A stretch of 18,965 bases of DNA from an uncultured Oscillospiraceae bacterium (GCA_902478785.1 CABSMJ010000032.1:1-18965); one strand, 5' to 3'; counted from the stretch's first letter, positions 7,264 through 15,840 are shown. Program-made: numbers and translations. Notes: generated by a model from the sequence alone, not told the origin.

Positions 7264-7869
7264 TCAGACCCCGGCGAAGTGGAACACCACGCCCACCACA
7301 GCGGAGAAGAGGATAAAAAAGATGGGATGGAGGCCCTTGGTGGGCTTGACCAAGTTGGTCAGCACCAGCAAGACGGCTGCCAGGATGAGTCCCTGGACAC
7401 TGATGACCCCGGCCCAGCTCAGACCATTGAGTAGCGAACCGGAGGAGGTGGTGACCTGGGTGCACAAGAGGACCTCCAAAATCACGGTGACGCAGGAGGC
7501 GCCGATGAGGCCGGTGGAGGCGGGGCGCAGGCCGTAAAAGCCGGCGTCCACATACCGGTTCTCCCGGAAGTTCTTCAGCAGCGCCGCGATGATGAGGATG
7601 ATGACGATGGAGGGCGTCACCTCACCCACGGTGGCGATGACCGCGCCGGGGACACCGGCCACGGTAAAGCCCACGTAGGTGGCCATGTTGATGCCGATGG
7701 GGCCGGGGGTGGACTCGGACACCGCCAGCATGTTCATCAGCTGGGCTTGGGTATACCACCCGGTGGTCTCGCCGATGTCGTGGAGGAAGGGGAGCGTGGC
7801 CATGCCGCCGCCGATGGCGAAGAGGCCAGTCTTGAAAAACTCCCAGAAGAGACGAAGATAGATGGTCAT
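7264..7869 (-). CDS. chromate transporter family (CHR) subunit, C-half type
   Basis: A 201-residue membrane protein of the short-chain CHR family, which in Firmicutes occurs as two adjacent half-size genes (as in the Bacillus subtilis ywrB/ywrA pair) that together equal one full-length ChrA. Visible family features are FAIGGGMATLP near residues 15-25, the STPGPIGINMATYVG segment and VTPS in the next helix, with about five to six hydrophobic helices. The ATG at 7869 is chosen over the longer upstream frame because GGAGGTGA precedes it and because it overlaps the upstream partner's stop by 4 bases (ATGA), pointing to coupled translation. Members export chromate or related oxyanions. The actual substrate here is not known. 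Confidence 0.9.
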   Translation of the reverse strand: MTIYLRLFWEFFKTGLFAIGGGMATLPFLHDIGETTGWYTQAQLMNMLAVSESTPGPIGINMATYVGFTVAGVPGAVIATVGEVTPSIVIILIIAALLKNFRENRYVDAGFYGLRPASTGLIGASCVTVILEVLLCTQVTTSSGSLLNGLSWAGVISVQGLILAAVLLVLTNLVKPTKGLHPIFFILFSAVVGVVFHFAGV

Positions 7870-8408
7870 TTCCGCTTCACCTCCAGGTTTTTCAGAAGAA
7901 TTCCCAGCACCGCAGCCACCAGAATGAACCACACCGGGGAGACATTCAAAAATACACCGCCCAACAGCACCAGCACAAAGATGGCGCCGGTCCATTTGTC
8001 CACCACGGACTTTTTCAGCAGCTTGAGCACAGCGTTGAAGATCAGCACGCACACGCAGACCTGGATTCCGGCAAAGGCATTTTGCACCCATGCCACATCG
8101 GAGAAGTTGTTGATGAGTCCTGCCAGAATGGTGATGATGATGAGGGAGGGGAACACCACGCCCAAAGTGGCTACGATGCCGCCGGAGATTCCCTTCCGTT
8201 TCTGCCCCACGAAAGTGGCGGTGTTGACGGCGATGATACCTGGCGTGCACTGGCCGATGGCGAAGTAGTCCACGATCTCCTCCTCTGTGGCCCAGTGCTT
8301 GTTTTCCACCACCTCACGCTGCAAAATGGGCAGCATGGCCATACCGCCGCCAAAAGTCAACACCCCCATTTTGGCGAAGGTGATAAATAGTTCCCAAAGC
8401 TCTTTCAA
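7866..8408 (-). CDS. chromate transporter family (CHR) subunit, N-half type
   Basis: A 180-residue membrane protein, partner of the gene that follows it. It has the CHR signature near the N-terminus (TFGGGMAMLP), then QCTPGIIAVNTATFVG and FPS, and about five to six helices. Translation apparently starts at a TTG (8406-8408, reading M-K-E-L-W), preceded by AGGAG that overlaps the birA stop codon; no in-frame ATG lies nearby. The birA stop is 12 bases upstream, so the two are transcribed together. Each half alone has one copy of the motif set that full-length ChrA carries twice, so the pair most likely forms a heteromeric transporter. Confidence 0.9.
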   Translation of the reverse strand: MKELWELFITFAKMGVLTFGGGMAMLPILQREVVENKHWATEEEIVDYFAIGQCTPGIIAVNTATFVGQKRKGISGGIVATLGVVFPSLIIITILAGLINNFSDVAWVQNAFAGIQVCVCVLIFNAVLKLLKKSVVDKWTGAIFVLVLLGGVFLNVSPVWFILVAAVLGILLKNLEVKRK

Positions 8409-8420
8409 AGTCCCACACTC

Positions 8421-9422
8421 CTATTCCACATAGCCGTACATCCCCCGCACCGACACCTCGCCGGAGCGGATGATATCCTTTGTTCCGTCCTGGCGGCGCA
8501 CCACCAGACCGAACTGCTCGTCTACATCCAGGGCCTCCACCGTCTCCCGGCGGCCGTCGGGGGACAGGATCTGGACCGTATGGCCCAGTGTCACGCAGTC
8601 CCGGCGGTAGGCCTCCAGCCAAGGGGCGAGATCTCCGGACTCCAGGGCGCCATACAGCCGGTCCAGGGCCCGGATCTCCGCCGCTGCAAGGGCGGGACGG
8701 GATACAGGATGGCCCAGCTCCATGGCCAGGGAGGTGGCCACCTGGGCCACGTCCTCGGAGAAGTCCTCAGGCCGGTGGAGGACATTGACGCCGATGCCCA
8801 GTACCAGATACTGGACCTGACCGGTCTCCGCCTCCAGACTCAGCTCCGTCAAAATGCCGCAGAGCTTCCGCCCTCCCAGCACCAGGTCGTTGGTCCACTT
8901 GATGCCTGGCCGGAGAGAGCACACCTCCTCCACCGCGTCACACACGGCCACGGCGCACAGCGCCGTCACCGGAAGCAGGCTCTCCGGCGCCAGGGACGGC
9001 CGCAGCAGGGCGGTGAGATAGACGCCCTTTCCGGCAGGGGACTGAAAGCTGCGGCCCAGGCGGCCCCGGCCTCCGGTCTGGCAGTCCGCCACCACCACGG
9101 TGCCGTCTTCCGCCCCCTCCAGGGCCAGACGCTTGGCCCAGGTGTTAGTAGAGTCCACTTCCGCCTGGCAAAGAAGCTCCCGGCCCACGGTGACGGTATG
9201 ACCCAAACGGCTGCGGATCTCCGGCTCCGTCAGGGCGTCCGGCGTGTCCGCCAGGCGGTAGCCCAGGCCTGTGCGGGCTTCGATGACATAGCCCTCCTTC
9301 CGCAGGGCGTCCACCGCCTTCCACACGGCGGCCCGGCTGAGCCCCAGTCGACGGCTCAGAGCCTCGCCGGAGACATAGTCTCCGCACTCCCTCAAACAGG
9401 TGAGCACTCGTTCCCGACTCAT
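8421..9422 (-). CDS. birA: bifunctional biotin--protein ligase / biotin operon repressor
   Basis: Activates biotin to biotinyl-AMP and joins it to the biotin carboxyl carrier of carboxylases; with its DNA-binding domain it can also repress biotin genes. The 333-residue product starts at the ATG at 9422, after GGAGGAGG (an open frame runs to 9575 but without a ribosome site). Residues 1-60 form the winged helix-turn-helix (GEALSRRLGLSRAAVWKAV). The catalytic domain shows VDSTNTWA at 89-96, the biotin loop GGRGRLGR at 117-124, KWTNDLV at 175-181 and GRKLCGILTE just after. The C-terminal SH3-like domain ends in VRGMYGYVE. It is the first gene of a unit with the chromate transporter pair. No biotin synthesis or uptake gene lies nearby, so its regulatory targets are elsewhere. 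Confidence 0.95.
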   Translation of the reverse strand: MSRERVLTCLRECGDYVSGEALSRRLGLSRAAVWKAVDALRKEGYVIEARTGLGYRLADTPDALTEPEIRSRLGHTVTVGRELLCQAEVDSTNTWAKRLALEGAEDGTVVVADCQTGGRGRLGRSFQSPAGKGVYLTALLRPSLAPESLLPVTALCAVAVCDAVEEVCSLRPGIKWTNDLVLGGRKLCGILTELSLEAETGQVQYLVLGIGVNVLHRPEDFSEDVAQVATSLAMELGHPVSRPALAAAEIRALDRLYGALESGDLAPWLEAYRRDCVTLGHTVQILSPDGRRETVEALDVDEQFGLVVRRQDGTKDIIRSGEVSVRGMYGYVE

Positions 9423-9456
9423 AATTCCGCCTCCTCCCTGGGTTTTGCACCCATGC

Positions 9457-9485
9457 AGTGTAACACTTTTTTTCTGGGTTGTAAA
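9457..9485 (-). promoter_or_regulatory. birA: candidate birA promoter
   Basis: On the minus strand TTTACA (9480-9485) and TACACT (9457-9462) are 17 bases apart. The -10 is a moderate match. It lies 35 bases upstream of the birA ATG. Confidence 0.5.
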
Positions 9486-9535
9486 TGCTGGGAGGCGGAA
9501 AGCCTGGAATTGGCGCGAAAAAATGGCGGCCTTTC

Positions 9536-9564
9536 TTGCGTGGAGGGGGGAGCTGTGATACAAT
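9536..9564 (+). promoter_or_regulatory. promoter of the ABC exporter-ylmH-DUF896-xpaC unit
   Basis: TTGCGT (9536-9541) and TACAAT (9559-9564) are 17 bases apart. The -10 ends 37 bases before the ATG of the ABC exporter. It is divergent from birA, with about 50 bases between the two -35 elements. Confidence 0.65.
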
Positions 9565-9601
9565 ACACCTTGCATCGACAGAAATAAGGAGCAACGTGAT
9601 T

Positions 9602-11350
9602 ATGACCACCCGGGAATTCCAGCAAAAGTCCATTTTTCAGATTTTTTTCCACTATTTCAAGCCTCACCGCAAGCTGTTCTTTGTGGATATGTTCTGCGCC
9701 CTTCTCATTGCGCTGATAGACCTGGCCTTCCCCTTCGTCTCCCGCATGGCGATGTATGACCTGCTGCCGGAGGAGAACTATCGGGTGTTTTTCACCGTCA
9801 TGGTCATCGTGTTCGCCGCGTTTACCCTGCGGGCGTTTCTCTACTATATCATCTCCTACTGGGGTCACACCTTCGGCATCCGGGTGGAGGCGGACATCCG
9901 CCAGGACCTGTTCCGGCACATGCAGGAGCTGAGCTTCGGCTACTTTGACCGCAACCGCACAGGTCAGCTGATGAGCCGCCTGACCGCGGACCTCTTTGAC
10001 ATCACGGAGCTGGCCCACCACGGCCCTGAGGACCTCTTTATCTCCACGGTGACCATCCTGGGCGCCCTGGCGGTGATGTTCTCCATCCAGTGGCAGCTGG
10101 CCCTGGTGGTGACGCTGATCCTGCCCATTTTCTTGCTGGTCATCTGGCGGCGCAAGGCGGAGATGTCTGCCGCCTCCCGCCAGGTCAAGCAGCGCACTGC
10201 CGCCATCAACACCGACATAGAGTCGGGCCTGTCCGGCATCCGCACCGCCAAGGCCTTTGCCAACGAGGGGGCGGAGTTGGAGAAGTTCACCCGCTCCAAC
10301 GAGGCCTTCAAGACCTCCAAGCGGCAGTTCCACAAGGCCATGGGCCGGTTCAACGCCACCATGGAGTTCTTTTTGTGCATCCTCTCCGCCGCGGTCATCG
10401 CCGTGGGCGGCTGGCTCATCATGGGCGGCAGGATGAACTATATCGACCTCATCACCTTCAACCTCTATATCACTGCCTTCATCAACCCCGTCCGCAAGCT
10501 CTCCAACTTTGCCGAGATGTTTGCCAACGGCTTTGCCGGTCTCCAGCGCTTCACCGAGCTCATGCGCACGGAGCCGGAGATGCAGGACGCCCCCGACGCC
10601 AAGACCCTGGAGCGGGTGTCCGGCCGCATCGACCTGGACCATGTGAGCTTTGCCTACCGGGAGGACGCGGCAGTCCTCCACGACATCGACCTTCACATCC
10701 GCCCCGGTGAGACCGTGGCGGTGGTGGGGCCCTCCGGCGGCGGGAAGAGCACATTATGTCAACTGATTCCCCGCTTTTACGACGTCACCTCCGGCAGCGT
10801 GAAGCTGGACGGGGTGGACGTGCGGCAGGTGACCCAGGCCTCTTTGCGGCAGAATGTAGGCGTGGTGCAGCAGGATGTGTTCCTGTTTGCCGACACCATT
10901 TTGGAGAATATCCGTTACGGCCGCCCCGACGCCACGGAGGCGGAGGTGGTGGAGGCTGCCCGCCGGGCGGAGATCTACGACGACATCCAGCAGATGCCCA
11001 ACGGCTTTGACACCTATGTGGGCGAGCGGGGCACCCTCCTGTCCGGCGGACAGAAGCAGCGCATTTCCATTGCCCGGATCTTCCTGAAGGACCCGCCGGT
11101 GCTGATTCTGGACGAGGCCACCTCCGCTCTGGACAGTGTGACGGAGGCTAAGATCCAGGAGACCTTCGATCACCTGGCCAAGGGGCGGACCACCCTTATC
11201 ATCGCCCACCGGCTCTCTACTGTCCGCAATGCTGACCGTATTCTGGTGGTGAGGGAGGGACACATCACAGAGATGGGCAGTCATCAGGAACTGATGGAGA
11301 AGAACGGCGACTACGCGGCGCTGTACCGGACCCAGAACCTCCATGGATAA
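9602..11350 (+). CDS. ABC exporter half-transporter (fused TMD and ATPase)
   Basis: A 582-residue MsbA/LmrA-type half-transporter in the inner membrane. The first about 310 residues hold six transmembrane helices. The ATPase half shows Walker A GPSGGGKST near 376-384, a Q-loop (VGVVQQD), the signature LSGGQ near 480-484, Walker B VLILDEATSALD near 500-511 and the switch histidine in IAHRLST. All catalytic residues are present. AAGGAG at 9586-9591 precedes the ATG at 9602 by 10 bases; a GTG at 9596 in the same frame, 4 bases after it, is a possible alternative start. It is a single gene, so it probably works as a homodimer. The substrate cannot be read from sequence (lipid, drug or peptide are all possible). 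Its stop overlaps the ylmH start by 8 bases. Confidence 0.93.
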   Translation: MTTREFQQKSIFQIFFHYFKPHRKLFFVDMFCALLIALIDLAFPFVSRMAMYDLLPEENYRVFFTVMVIVFAAFTLRAFLYYIISYWGHTFGIRVEADIRQDLFRHMQELSFGYFDRNRTGQLMSRLTADLFDITELAHHGPEDLFISTVTILGALAVMFSIQWQLALVVTLILPIFLLVIWRRKAEMSAASRQVKQRTAAINTDIESGLSGIRTAKAFANEGAELEKFTRSNEAFKTSKRQFHKAMGRFNATMEFFLCILSAAVIAVGGWLIMGGRMNYIDLITFNLYITAFINPVRKLSNFAEMFANGFAGLQRFTELMRTEPEMQDAPDAKTLERVSGRIDLDHVSFAYREDAAVLHDIDLHIRPGETVAVVGPSGGGKSTLCQLIPRFYDVTSGSVKLDGVDVRQVTQASLRQNVGVVQQDVFLFADTILENIRYGRPDATEAEVVEAARRAEIYDDIQQMPNGFDTYVGERGTLLSGGQKQRISIARIFLKDPPVLILDEATSALDSVTEAKIQETFDHLAKGRTTLIIAHRLSTVRNADRILVVREGHITEMGSHQELMEKNGDYAALYRTQNLHG

Positions 11351-12140
11351 GCGGGAATTGCTGGACCGCTGCCGGGCGGTGGGAGAGGAGCGGATGCTGC
11401 TGGCCCGGGTGCTGGACAAGCTGGAGCAGGCCCGGAGGAAGAATATCCCTGCCTGCACTGGCTTTATGAGCGAGAGCGAGCAGGCCCTGGCGGAGCCCCT
11501 GGTCCGCCTGGCCGGGGGAGAGGACCGGTGCGTCTGCACCGGAGGCTTTGCCGGGGCGGAGCGAAAGATGCTATGCTTTTTGCCTGACTGGCTGGAGGAA
11601 GAGGACTTTCTGGCCGGCCAGGTGCCCATCCGCTTTCTCAGGTGCACCTACCGGCCGGACCAGGGATTGACCCACCGGGACCTGCTGGGCAGCCTCATGG
11701 GCTTGGGGCTGGTGCGGGAGAAGATCGGAGACCTGCTGGTGGCCGAAGGCAGCTGCGATCTGGCAGTGGCGGAGTCTGTGGCGGATTTCCTGCTTCAGAG
11801 CTGGACCAGTGCCGGACGGGCTTCCCTGCGGGTGACGGAGATCGACGCGGAGAGCCTCCACATCCCCCAGGCCCGGGTGCGGGAGCTGCGGGACACGGTG
11901 ATGCGGCTGCGGCTGGACGCAGTGGCGGCCACGGGCTTCGGCCTGTCCCGGACTAAGGCCGCGGAGCTGATCGCCTCCGGGAGGGTCCAGGTGAACCACC
12001 GGGAGTGCACCAAAGGTGACCAGCTGCTGGCCCAGGGAGACGTGGTCACCGCCCGGGGCTTTGGAAAATTTGAACTGAGCCAGGTGGGCGGCCAGTCCCG
12101 AAAGGGACGGACGGCCATCGTGGTGAAACGATACCTGTGA
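11343..12140 (+). CDS. ylmH: YlmH-family S4-domain RNA-binding protein
   Basis: A 265-residue cytoplasmic protein of the YlmH family, known in Firmicutes and cyanobacteria for a role in cell division and, in Bacillus subtilis, in rescuing stalled ribosomes. The C-terminal S4 domain is clear at about 190-245, with FGLSRTKAAELIASGRVQVNH and a later FGKFEL. The N-terminal two thirds match the family's usual length and order, including the RDLLGSLMGLGLVREKIGDLL segment. The ATG lies inside the end of the ABC gene (8-base overlap) with no ribosome site of its own, so translation is probably coupled. In many Firmicutes ylmH sits in the sepF/divIVA division cluster. Here it is not accompanied by division genes. 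Confidence 0.92.
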   Translation: MDKRELLDRCRAVGEERMLLARVLDKLEQARRKNIPACTGFMSESEQALAEPLVRLAGGEDRCVCTGGFAGAERKMLCFLPDWLEEEDFLAGQVPIRFLRCTYRPDQGLTHRDLLGSLMGLGLVREKIGDLLVAEGSCDLAVAESVADFLLQSWTSAGRASLRVTEIDAESLHIPQARVRELRDTVMRLRLDAVAATGFGLSRTKAAELIASGRVQVNHRECTKGDQLLAQGDVVTARGFGKFELSQVGGQSRKGRTAIVVKRYL

Positions 12141-12174
12141 CAGGAACGAGACACAGGGGGAAGGGAGAGAGAAG

Positions 12175-12387
12175 ATGGAACAGGCAAAGATCGACCGGAT
12201 CAATGAGCTGGCCCGAAAGGCCAGAGGACCGGAGGGACTGACACCGGCGGAGGAAGCGGAACGGGCCGCGCTGCGCCGGGAATATGTGGATGCCGTGCTG
12301 GGCAACCTCAAGAGCCAGCTGGACCGGACCTATGTGGTGGACGAGCAGGGCAATGAGCACAAACTGCGAAAGAAGGACGAGGTATGA
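12175..12387 (+). CDS. DUF896 domain protein (YnzC-like)
   Basis: A 70-residue soluble protein. The pattern 'KIDRINELARKAR..EGLT..E..ER..LR.EY' followed by a second helix 'NLKSQLD' is typical of the DUF896/YnzC family, whose members form a small two-helix bundle. In Bacillus subtilis one member is linked to the SOS response, but the general role is unknown. The ATG follows a purine-rich AAGGGAGAGAGAAG stretch. Its last four bases overlap the start of the XpaC-like gene (ATGA), so the two are translationally coupled. No LexA box was seen upstream. Confidence 0.9.
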   Translation: MEQAKIDRINELARKARGPEGLTPAEEAERAALRREYVDAVLGNLKSQLDRTYVVDEQGNEHKLRKKDEV

Positions 12388-13616
12388 GCAGCTACAATTA
12401 CGGATATTCCGGCGGATCAGGAGGTAAAAAGAAAAACAGCGACTGGTTTTCCTGGGCACTGGTGGTGTTTTTGTTTGCCATTGGGGCCTGGCCTATCGCC
12501 TTGATCCTGTTGCTGGTGAAGCTGTCCGATGGGGGAAAGAAAAAGAGAAAAGAGGAGGAGCAGCAGTTCCCGCCCCTGTATACCGCTCAGAGCACCGGGA
12601 GCACCGCTGGAAAGACCGCTGCCCGGCCGGCGGCGCAGCCCTCCCGGGCCAGGCAGGCGGCCCAGCGCATGACCCGGACGCCGGAACTCAAATCCTCCAA
12701 CGCCCGCTGGATGAAAATCGTGGGCGCTGTGGTGGCTGTGGGCGGCGTTCTGGCGGCCATGAGCCCGGCGGACATGGTCCTGGCGGGCTATTTCGAGTAT
12801 TTCCTCTGGGATATGCTCAAGTATCTAGCCATTGCCGTGGGCGGCGTGTGCCTGTTCTATAACGGCATCCGTATGGACCGTCGGGCCGCCCGCTATCAGA
12901 AGTATCTGGCAGTCATCGGCAATGTGGAGGCCATGCCCATCGACCAGCTCAGCCGCACTCTGGCCTACCCGGAAAAGACCGTCACCGACGATCTCCAGCG
13001 GATGATCGACAAGGGCTTTTTCGGTCCGGGCGCCTATCTGAACATGGAGCTGGGCTACTTCTTCCGCAGCAGTCAGGCTGACGAGAAGGTGGCCAAGGAA
13101 AAGGCTGCTCAAGAGAAGGCGCAGACCCCGCCGCCCAAGGAGGCGGAGGAGGGCTACTCCGGCATCCTGCGGAACATCCGCCGGGCCAACGACAACATCG
13201 CCGACCCGGGGCTCTCGGCCAAGATCGACCGGCTGGAGACCATCACCGCCCGCATCTTCCGGGCAGTGGAGGAGGACCCCAAGAAGCGCAGCCGCATCGA
13301 CACCTTCCTCAACTACTATCTGCCCACCACCCAGAAGCTGCTGGACTCTTACGCGGAGTTTGAGGCGGCGGGCATCGAGGGCGAGAACCTGCGCCAGGCC
13401 AAGGCCCGGATCGAGGCCACCATGGACTCCATCGTGGCCGGATTTGAGCATCAGCTGGATGAGCTCTACCGGGCGGACGCCATGGATGTGGACAGTGACA
13501 TTCGGGTCATGGAGACCATGCTGGGTCGGGACACCGCCAGCGTGGAGAAGGACTTCGGCCTGGGCGGCGCTGCTGCCGCCAAGGAGACCGGCAAAAAGGA
13601 GACGCCGGAGGTATAA
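12384..13616 (+). CDS. XpaC-like (5-bromo-4-chloroindolyl phosphate hydrolysis family) membrane protein
   Basis: A 410-residue membrane protein. A Gly/Tyr/Lys-rich start leads to a helix at about 21-47, a basic Pro/Ala-rich loop, and two more helices near 109-127 and 138-160. The segment LAVIGNVEAMPIDQL through DDLQRMIDKGFFGPGAYLN looks like a small winged-helix-type module often seen in this family. A Lys/Glu/Ala-rich coil follows, and the C-terminal helical XpaC domain contains FLNYYLPTTQKLLDSYAEFE and a long coiled stretch. XpaC-like genes are commonly paired with telA (toxic-anion resistance). None is present here. The family name comes from an indirect phenotype, so enzymatic activity should not be assumed. 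It is the last gene of the unit, ending before a strong terminator. Confidence 0.85.
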   Translation: MSSYNYGYSGGSGGKKKNSDWFSWALVVFLFAIGAWPIALILLLVKLSDGGKKKRKEEEQQFPPLYTAQSTGSTAGKTAARPAAQPSRARQAAQRMTRTPELKSSNARWMKIVGAVVAVGGVLAAMSPADMVLAGYFEYFLWDMLKYLAIAVGGVCLFYNGIRMDRRAARYQKYLAVIGNVEAMPIDQLSRTLAYPEKTVTDDLQRMIDKGFFGPGAYLNMELGYFFRSSQADEKVAKEKAAQEKAQTPPPKEAEEGYSGILRNIRRANDNIADPGLSAKIDRLETITARIFRAVEEDPKKRSRIDTFLNYYLPTTQKLLDSYAEFEAAGIEGENLRQAKARIEATMDSIVAGFEHQLDELYRADAMDVDSDIRVMETMLGRDTASVEKDFGLGGAAAAKETGKKETPEV

Positions 13617-13625
13617 AGAGAAGAA

Positions 13626-13661
13626 AAGAGCGCTGCCGCAGATGCGGCAGCGCTCTTTTTT
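13626..13661. terminator. shared terminator between the XpaC-like gene and the convergent symporter gene
   Basis: A perfect 14-bp stem (13626-13639 with 13644-13657) is followed by T6 on the plus strand (13656-13661). The complementary strand also has T-rich DNA after the stem. The two convergent stop codons lie 61 bases apart around it, so it can serve both units. Confidence 0.9.
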
Positions 13662-13677
13662 GCAGGAAAATGGTGGG

Positions 13678-14961
13678 TTACTGTGCCTTTTTGGCGGCCA
13701 AGGCCTTCTGGAGCCAGTCCTTGCCGTCCACAAAGCGGGACACCACAAAGGACACCACATAGTCACCGGCGGAATTGATCATGGTGGCAGGCGGGTCCAC
13801 CAGGTTGCCGATGGCCACCAGAATGGGGAAGGCGACCTCGATCTGTTCGGGGAAGAAGATGGAGCAGATGATGTATTCACCGATATAGCCGCCTCCGGGT
13901 ACTCCGCTCATGCCCACAGAGGAGAGTACGGCCACCAGTACCACAGGGATCAGCATACCCAGGCTCAGCTCGCGCCCGAAAACCCCCAGCACGAAAGCGA
14001 TCTTCAAAACGCAGCTGAAGCAGGAGCCGTCCATATGCATGGTGGCGCCAAGGGGCAGCACCATATCACTGACATCTTTGGAAATGCCGGTGGCCTGGGC
14101 TTCTTCCATATTGGTGGGGATGGTGGCCACAGAGGAACAGGTGCCCAGGGACACGATAGCGGGCTTTGCGATGTGGCGGAACATAACGCCTACAGCGCCC
14201 TTTCCTCCGCCGAATCTGGCAAACAAGGGCCAGGCGGTGAAGATATAGACAAAGCAGAGGGGATAGTACAGCAGCAGAGCACGACCGTAGTTTTCAACGA
14301 CCTGGGAACCGTAGGTAGCCACCAAATCGGCAAAAATGGCAAAGAAGGCAATGGGAGCATAGTAGGTGACGATCTGCACGAATTTCAGCATGACGTTGGT
14401 CAGATCATCCAGAAAACGGCCTACGGGAGTTTCTTTACCGCCATTGAGATTTACGGCAAAGCCGAAGAGCAGGGAAAAGACGATCAGGGGCAGCATAGCT
14501 TTGCGGCTCAGAAGTCCCACAAAATCCTCAGCGGTAAAGAAATTGACGATCAGCTCACTGAGGCTGGCATATTCTCCCATTTCCTCCGAGGGGAGCTCTG
14601 CCCAGGGAGTCAAGACCGGCGGAAAAACCTTTGCCAGCAAAAACATGATGACGGCGGCGATGGCGCCGGTGACCACAAAGGTAGCCACGGTGGTGCCCAT
14701 GATCTTTCCGGCACGCTTGCGGCTCTTCATATTGGCCACAGCACTGGAAATGGATGCAAATACCAGGGGCACCACAATGCAGAACATCATGTTGATGAAA
14801 ACGGTGCCCAGCGGCTTGAGCGCCGTGGCACCGGCGCTGATCACATTGTCCTCGGCGTCTTTGACAACGGGCCACACCCAGCCCAGAATGGCGCCCAGAA
14901 TCATGGAACCGATCATAATGGCCATAAAGCGATAGTTTTTGGCGACGGATTTTACTTCCAT
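13678..14961 (-). CDS. dicarboxylate/amino acid:cation symporter (DAACS family)
   Basis: A 427-residue inner-membrane carrier that takes up an acidic amino acid, dicarboxylate or neutral amino acid with Na+ or H+. Family landmarks are IGLIxG-type first helices (AIMIGSMILGAILGWVWP), PLVFASISSAVANM, the first re-entrant loop with GTCSSVATIPTNM (the family's serine-rich motif), PLGATMHMDGSCF (the NMDG-type motif, here with His in place of Asn) and MSGVPGGGYIG in the second hairpin. The DPPATMINSAGD helix follows. AGGAGGAG precedes the ATG at 14961. It lies 33 bases downstream of dapF on the same strand and lacks its own promoter, so it is probably expressed with it. The substrate is not determined. 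Confidence 0.92.
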   Translation of the reverse strand: MEVKSVAKNYRFMAIMIGSMILGAILGWVWPVVKDAEDNVISAGATALKPLGTVFINMMFCIVVPLVFASISSAVANMKSRKRAGKIMGTTVATFVVTGAIAAVIMFLLAKVFPPVLTPWAELPSEEMGEYASLSELIVNFFTAEDFVGLLSRKAMLPLIVFSLLFGFAVNLNGGKETPVGRFLDDLTNVMLKFVQIVTYYAPIAFFAIFADLVATYGSQVVENYGRALLLYYPLCFVYIFTAWPLFARFGGGKGAVGVMFRHIAKPAIVSLGTCSSVATIPTNMEEAQATGISKDVSDMVLPLGATMHMDGSCFSCVLKIAFVLGVFGRELSLGMLIPVVLVAVLSSVGMSGVPGGGYIGEYIICSIFFPEQIEVAFPILVAIGNLVDPPATMINSAGDYVVSFVVSRFVDGKDWLQKALAAKKAQ

Positions 14962-14994
14962 AATGCTCCTCCTAACAGCTACACGGAAATGATG

Positions 14995-15840
14995 TCAGTT
15001 CAGATGCGGCAATTCCTCATCTGTAATTTCGCCCTTGCAGACGATGTTGGTGGGGCCGGTGAGATAGAGATTGGTGATATGAGAGTGGACCCGGTCGATG
15101 TCCACGGTCAGTTCCCCGCCGGTCATGGCCACCCGTACCCCGCGGCCGGAGACCTTGCCCTGAAGGGTCAGCACCGTCACCAGAGAGCCGGTGCCCGTGC
15201 CGCAGGCGTAAGTGAAATCCTCCACGCCTCGCTCAAAGGTGCGCTCATAGACTTGGTCCTCCCCGGTGAGCTCATAGAAGTTCACATTGGCTCCCTTGGG
15301 AAAGGCGCTGTGCCAGCGGATGGCCCGACCCAGCTCCCGCAGCTCATTCTCGTCTGCCTGGCGCAGTCCGGCGTAGGGCACCACCGCGTGGGGAATACCC
15401 GGATCACCCAGCTCAACATAGGAGCAGGCGTAGCGCACGCCGTCCACCTCCACCGGGTAGTCCAGCTTTACCGTAGTGGGGTCATTGAGCCGGATGCGAT
15501 ACATCCGCCGATCGATGCGCTGGCCGGTCACCAGGCCTGCGGTGGTCTCCACCCGCTGCTCCTCTCCGGCCAGGCCTTTTTCATAGCCATAGCGGCAGAT
15601 GCACCGGGCTCCGTTGCCGCACATCTCACCCACGCTGCCGTCGGAGTTGAAGAAGAGCATCCGGTAGTCGCCACCGGCCTTGGGGGCATCCACCACCATT
15701 AGTCCGTCGGCCCCGATGGAAAGGTGGCGCTGGCAAAGGCATCTGGCCAGCTGAGGCAGCTTCTCCTCCGGCAGATGCTCCTCCAGGTTGTTGATAAGGA
15801 TAAAGTCATTGCCGGCGCCGTTCATTTTCCAAAACTGCAT
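14995..15840 (-). CDS. dapF: diaminopimelate epimerase
   Basis: Interconverts LL- and meso-diaminopimelate in the lysine and peptidoglycan pathway, in the cytoplasm. It has 281 residues from the ATG at 15840, which follows GGAGGAGGAA; the frame is open to 16038 but that region contains the promoter and is non-coding. Both catalytic cysteines are present, Cys74 in GEMCGNGARC and Cys213 in YACGTGTG. The N-terminal MNGAGNDFILI, the PKGANVNF segment and the ERGVEDFTYACGTG block are all family hallmarks. Cofactor-free two-base epimerisation is the known mechanism. It leads a two-gene unit with the symporter. No other dap gene or lysine riboswitch is visible nearby. Confidence 0.96.
   Translation of the reverse strand: MQFWKMNGAGNDFILINNLEEHLPEEKLPQLARCLCQRHLSIGADGLMVVDAPKAGGDYRMLFFNSDGSVGEMCGNGARCICRYGYEKGLAGEEQRVETTAGLVTGQRIDRRMYRIRLNDPTTVKLDYPVEVDGVRYACSYVELGDPGIPHAVVPYAGLRQADENELRELGRAIRWHSAFPKGANVNFYELTGEDQVYERTFERGVEDFTYACGTGTGSLVTVLTLQGKVSGRGVRVAMTGGELTVDIDRVHSHITNLYLTGPTNIVCKGEITDEELPHLN

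Noticed and set aside
9458..9485. Possible BirA operator upstream of birA (GTGTAACAC ... GGTTGTAAA)
   Set aside because: The halves are only about 10 bases apart rather than the usual 14-16 and match the known TTGTAAACC/GGTTTACAA pattern poorly. I list the region only as a promoter.
13360..15702. 780-residue open frame on the plus strand
   Set aside because: It runs antisense over the symporter and dapF genes, both of which show family motifs and ribosome sites on the minus strand. Its His/Gly/Asp-rich composition is typical of a shadow frame in GC-rich DNA.
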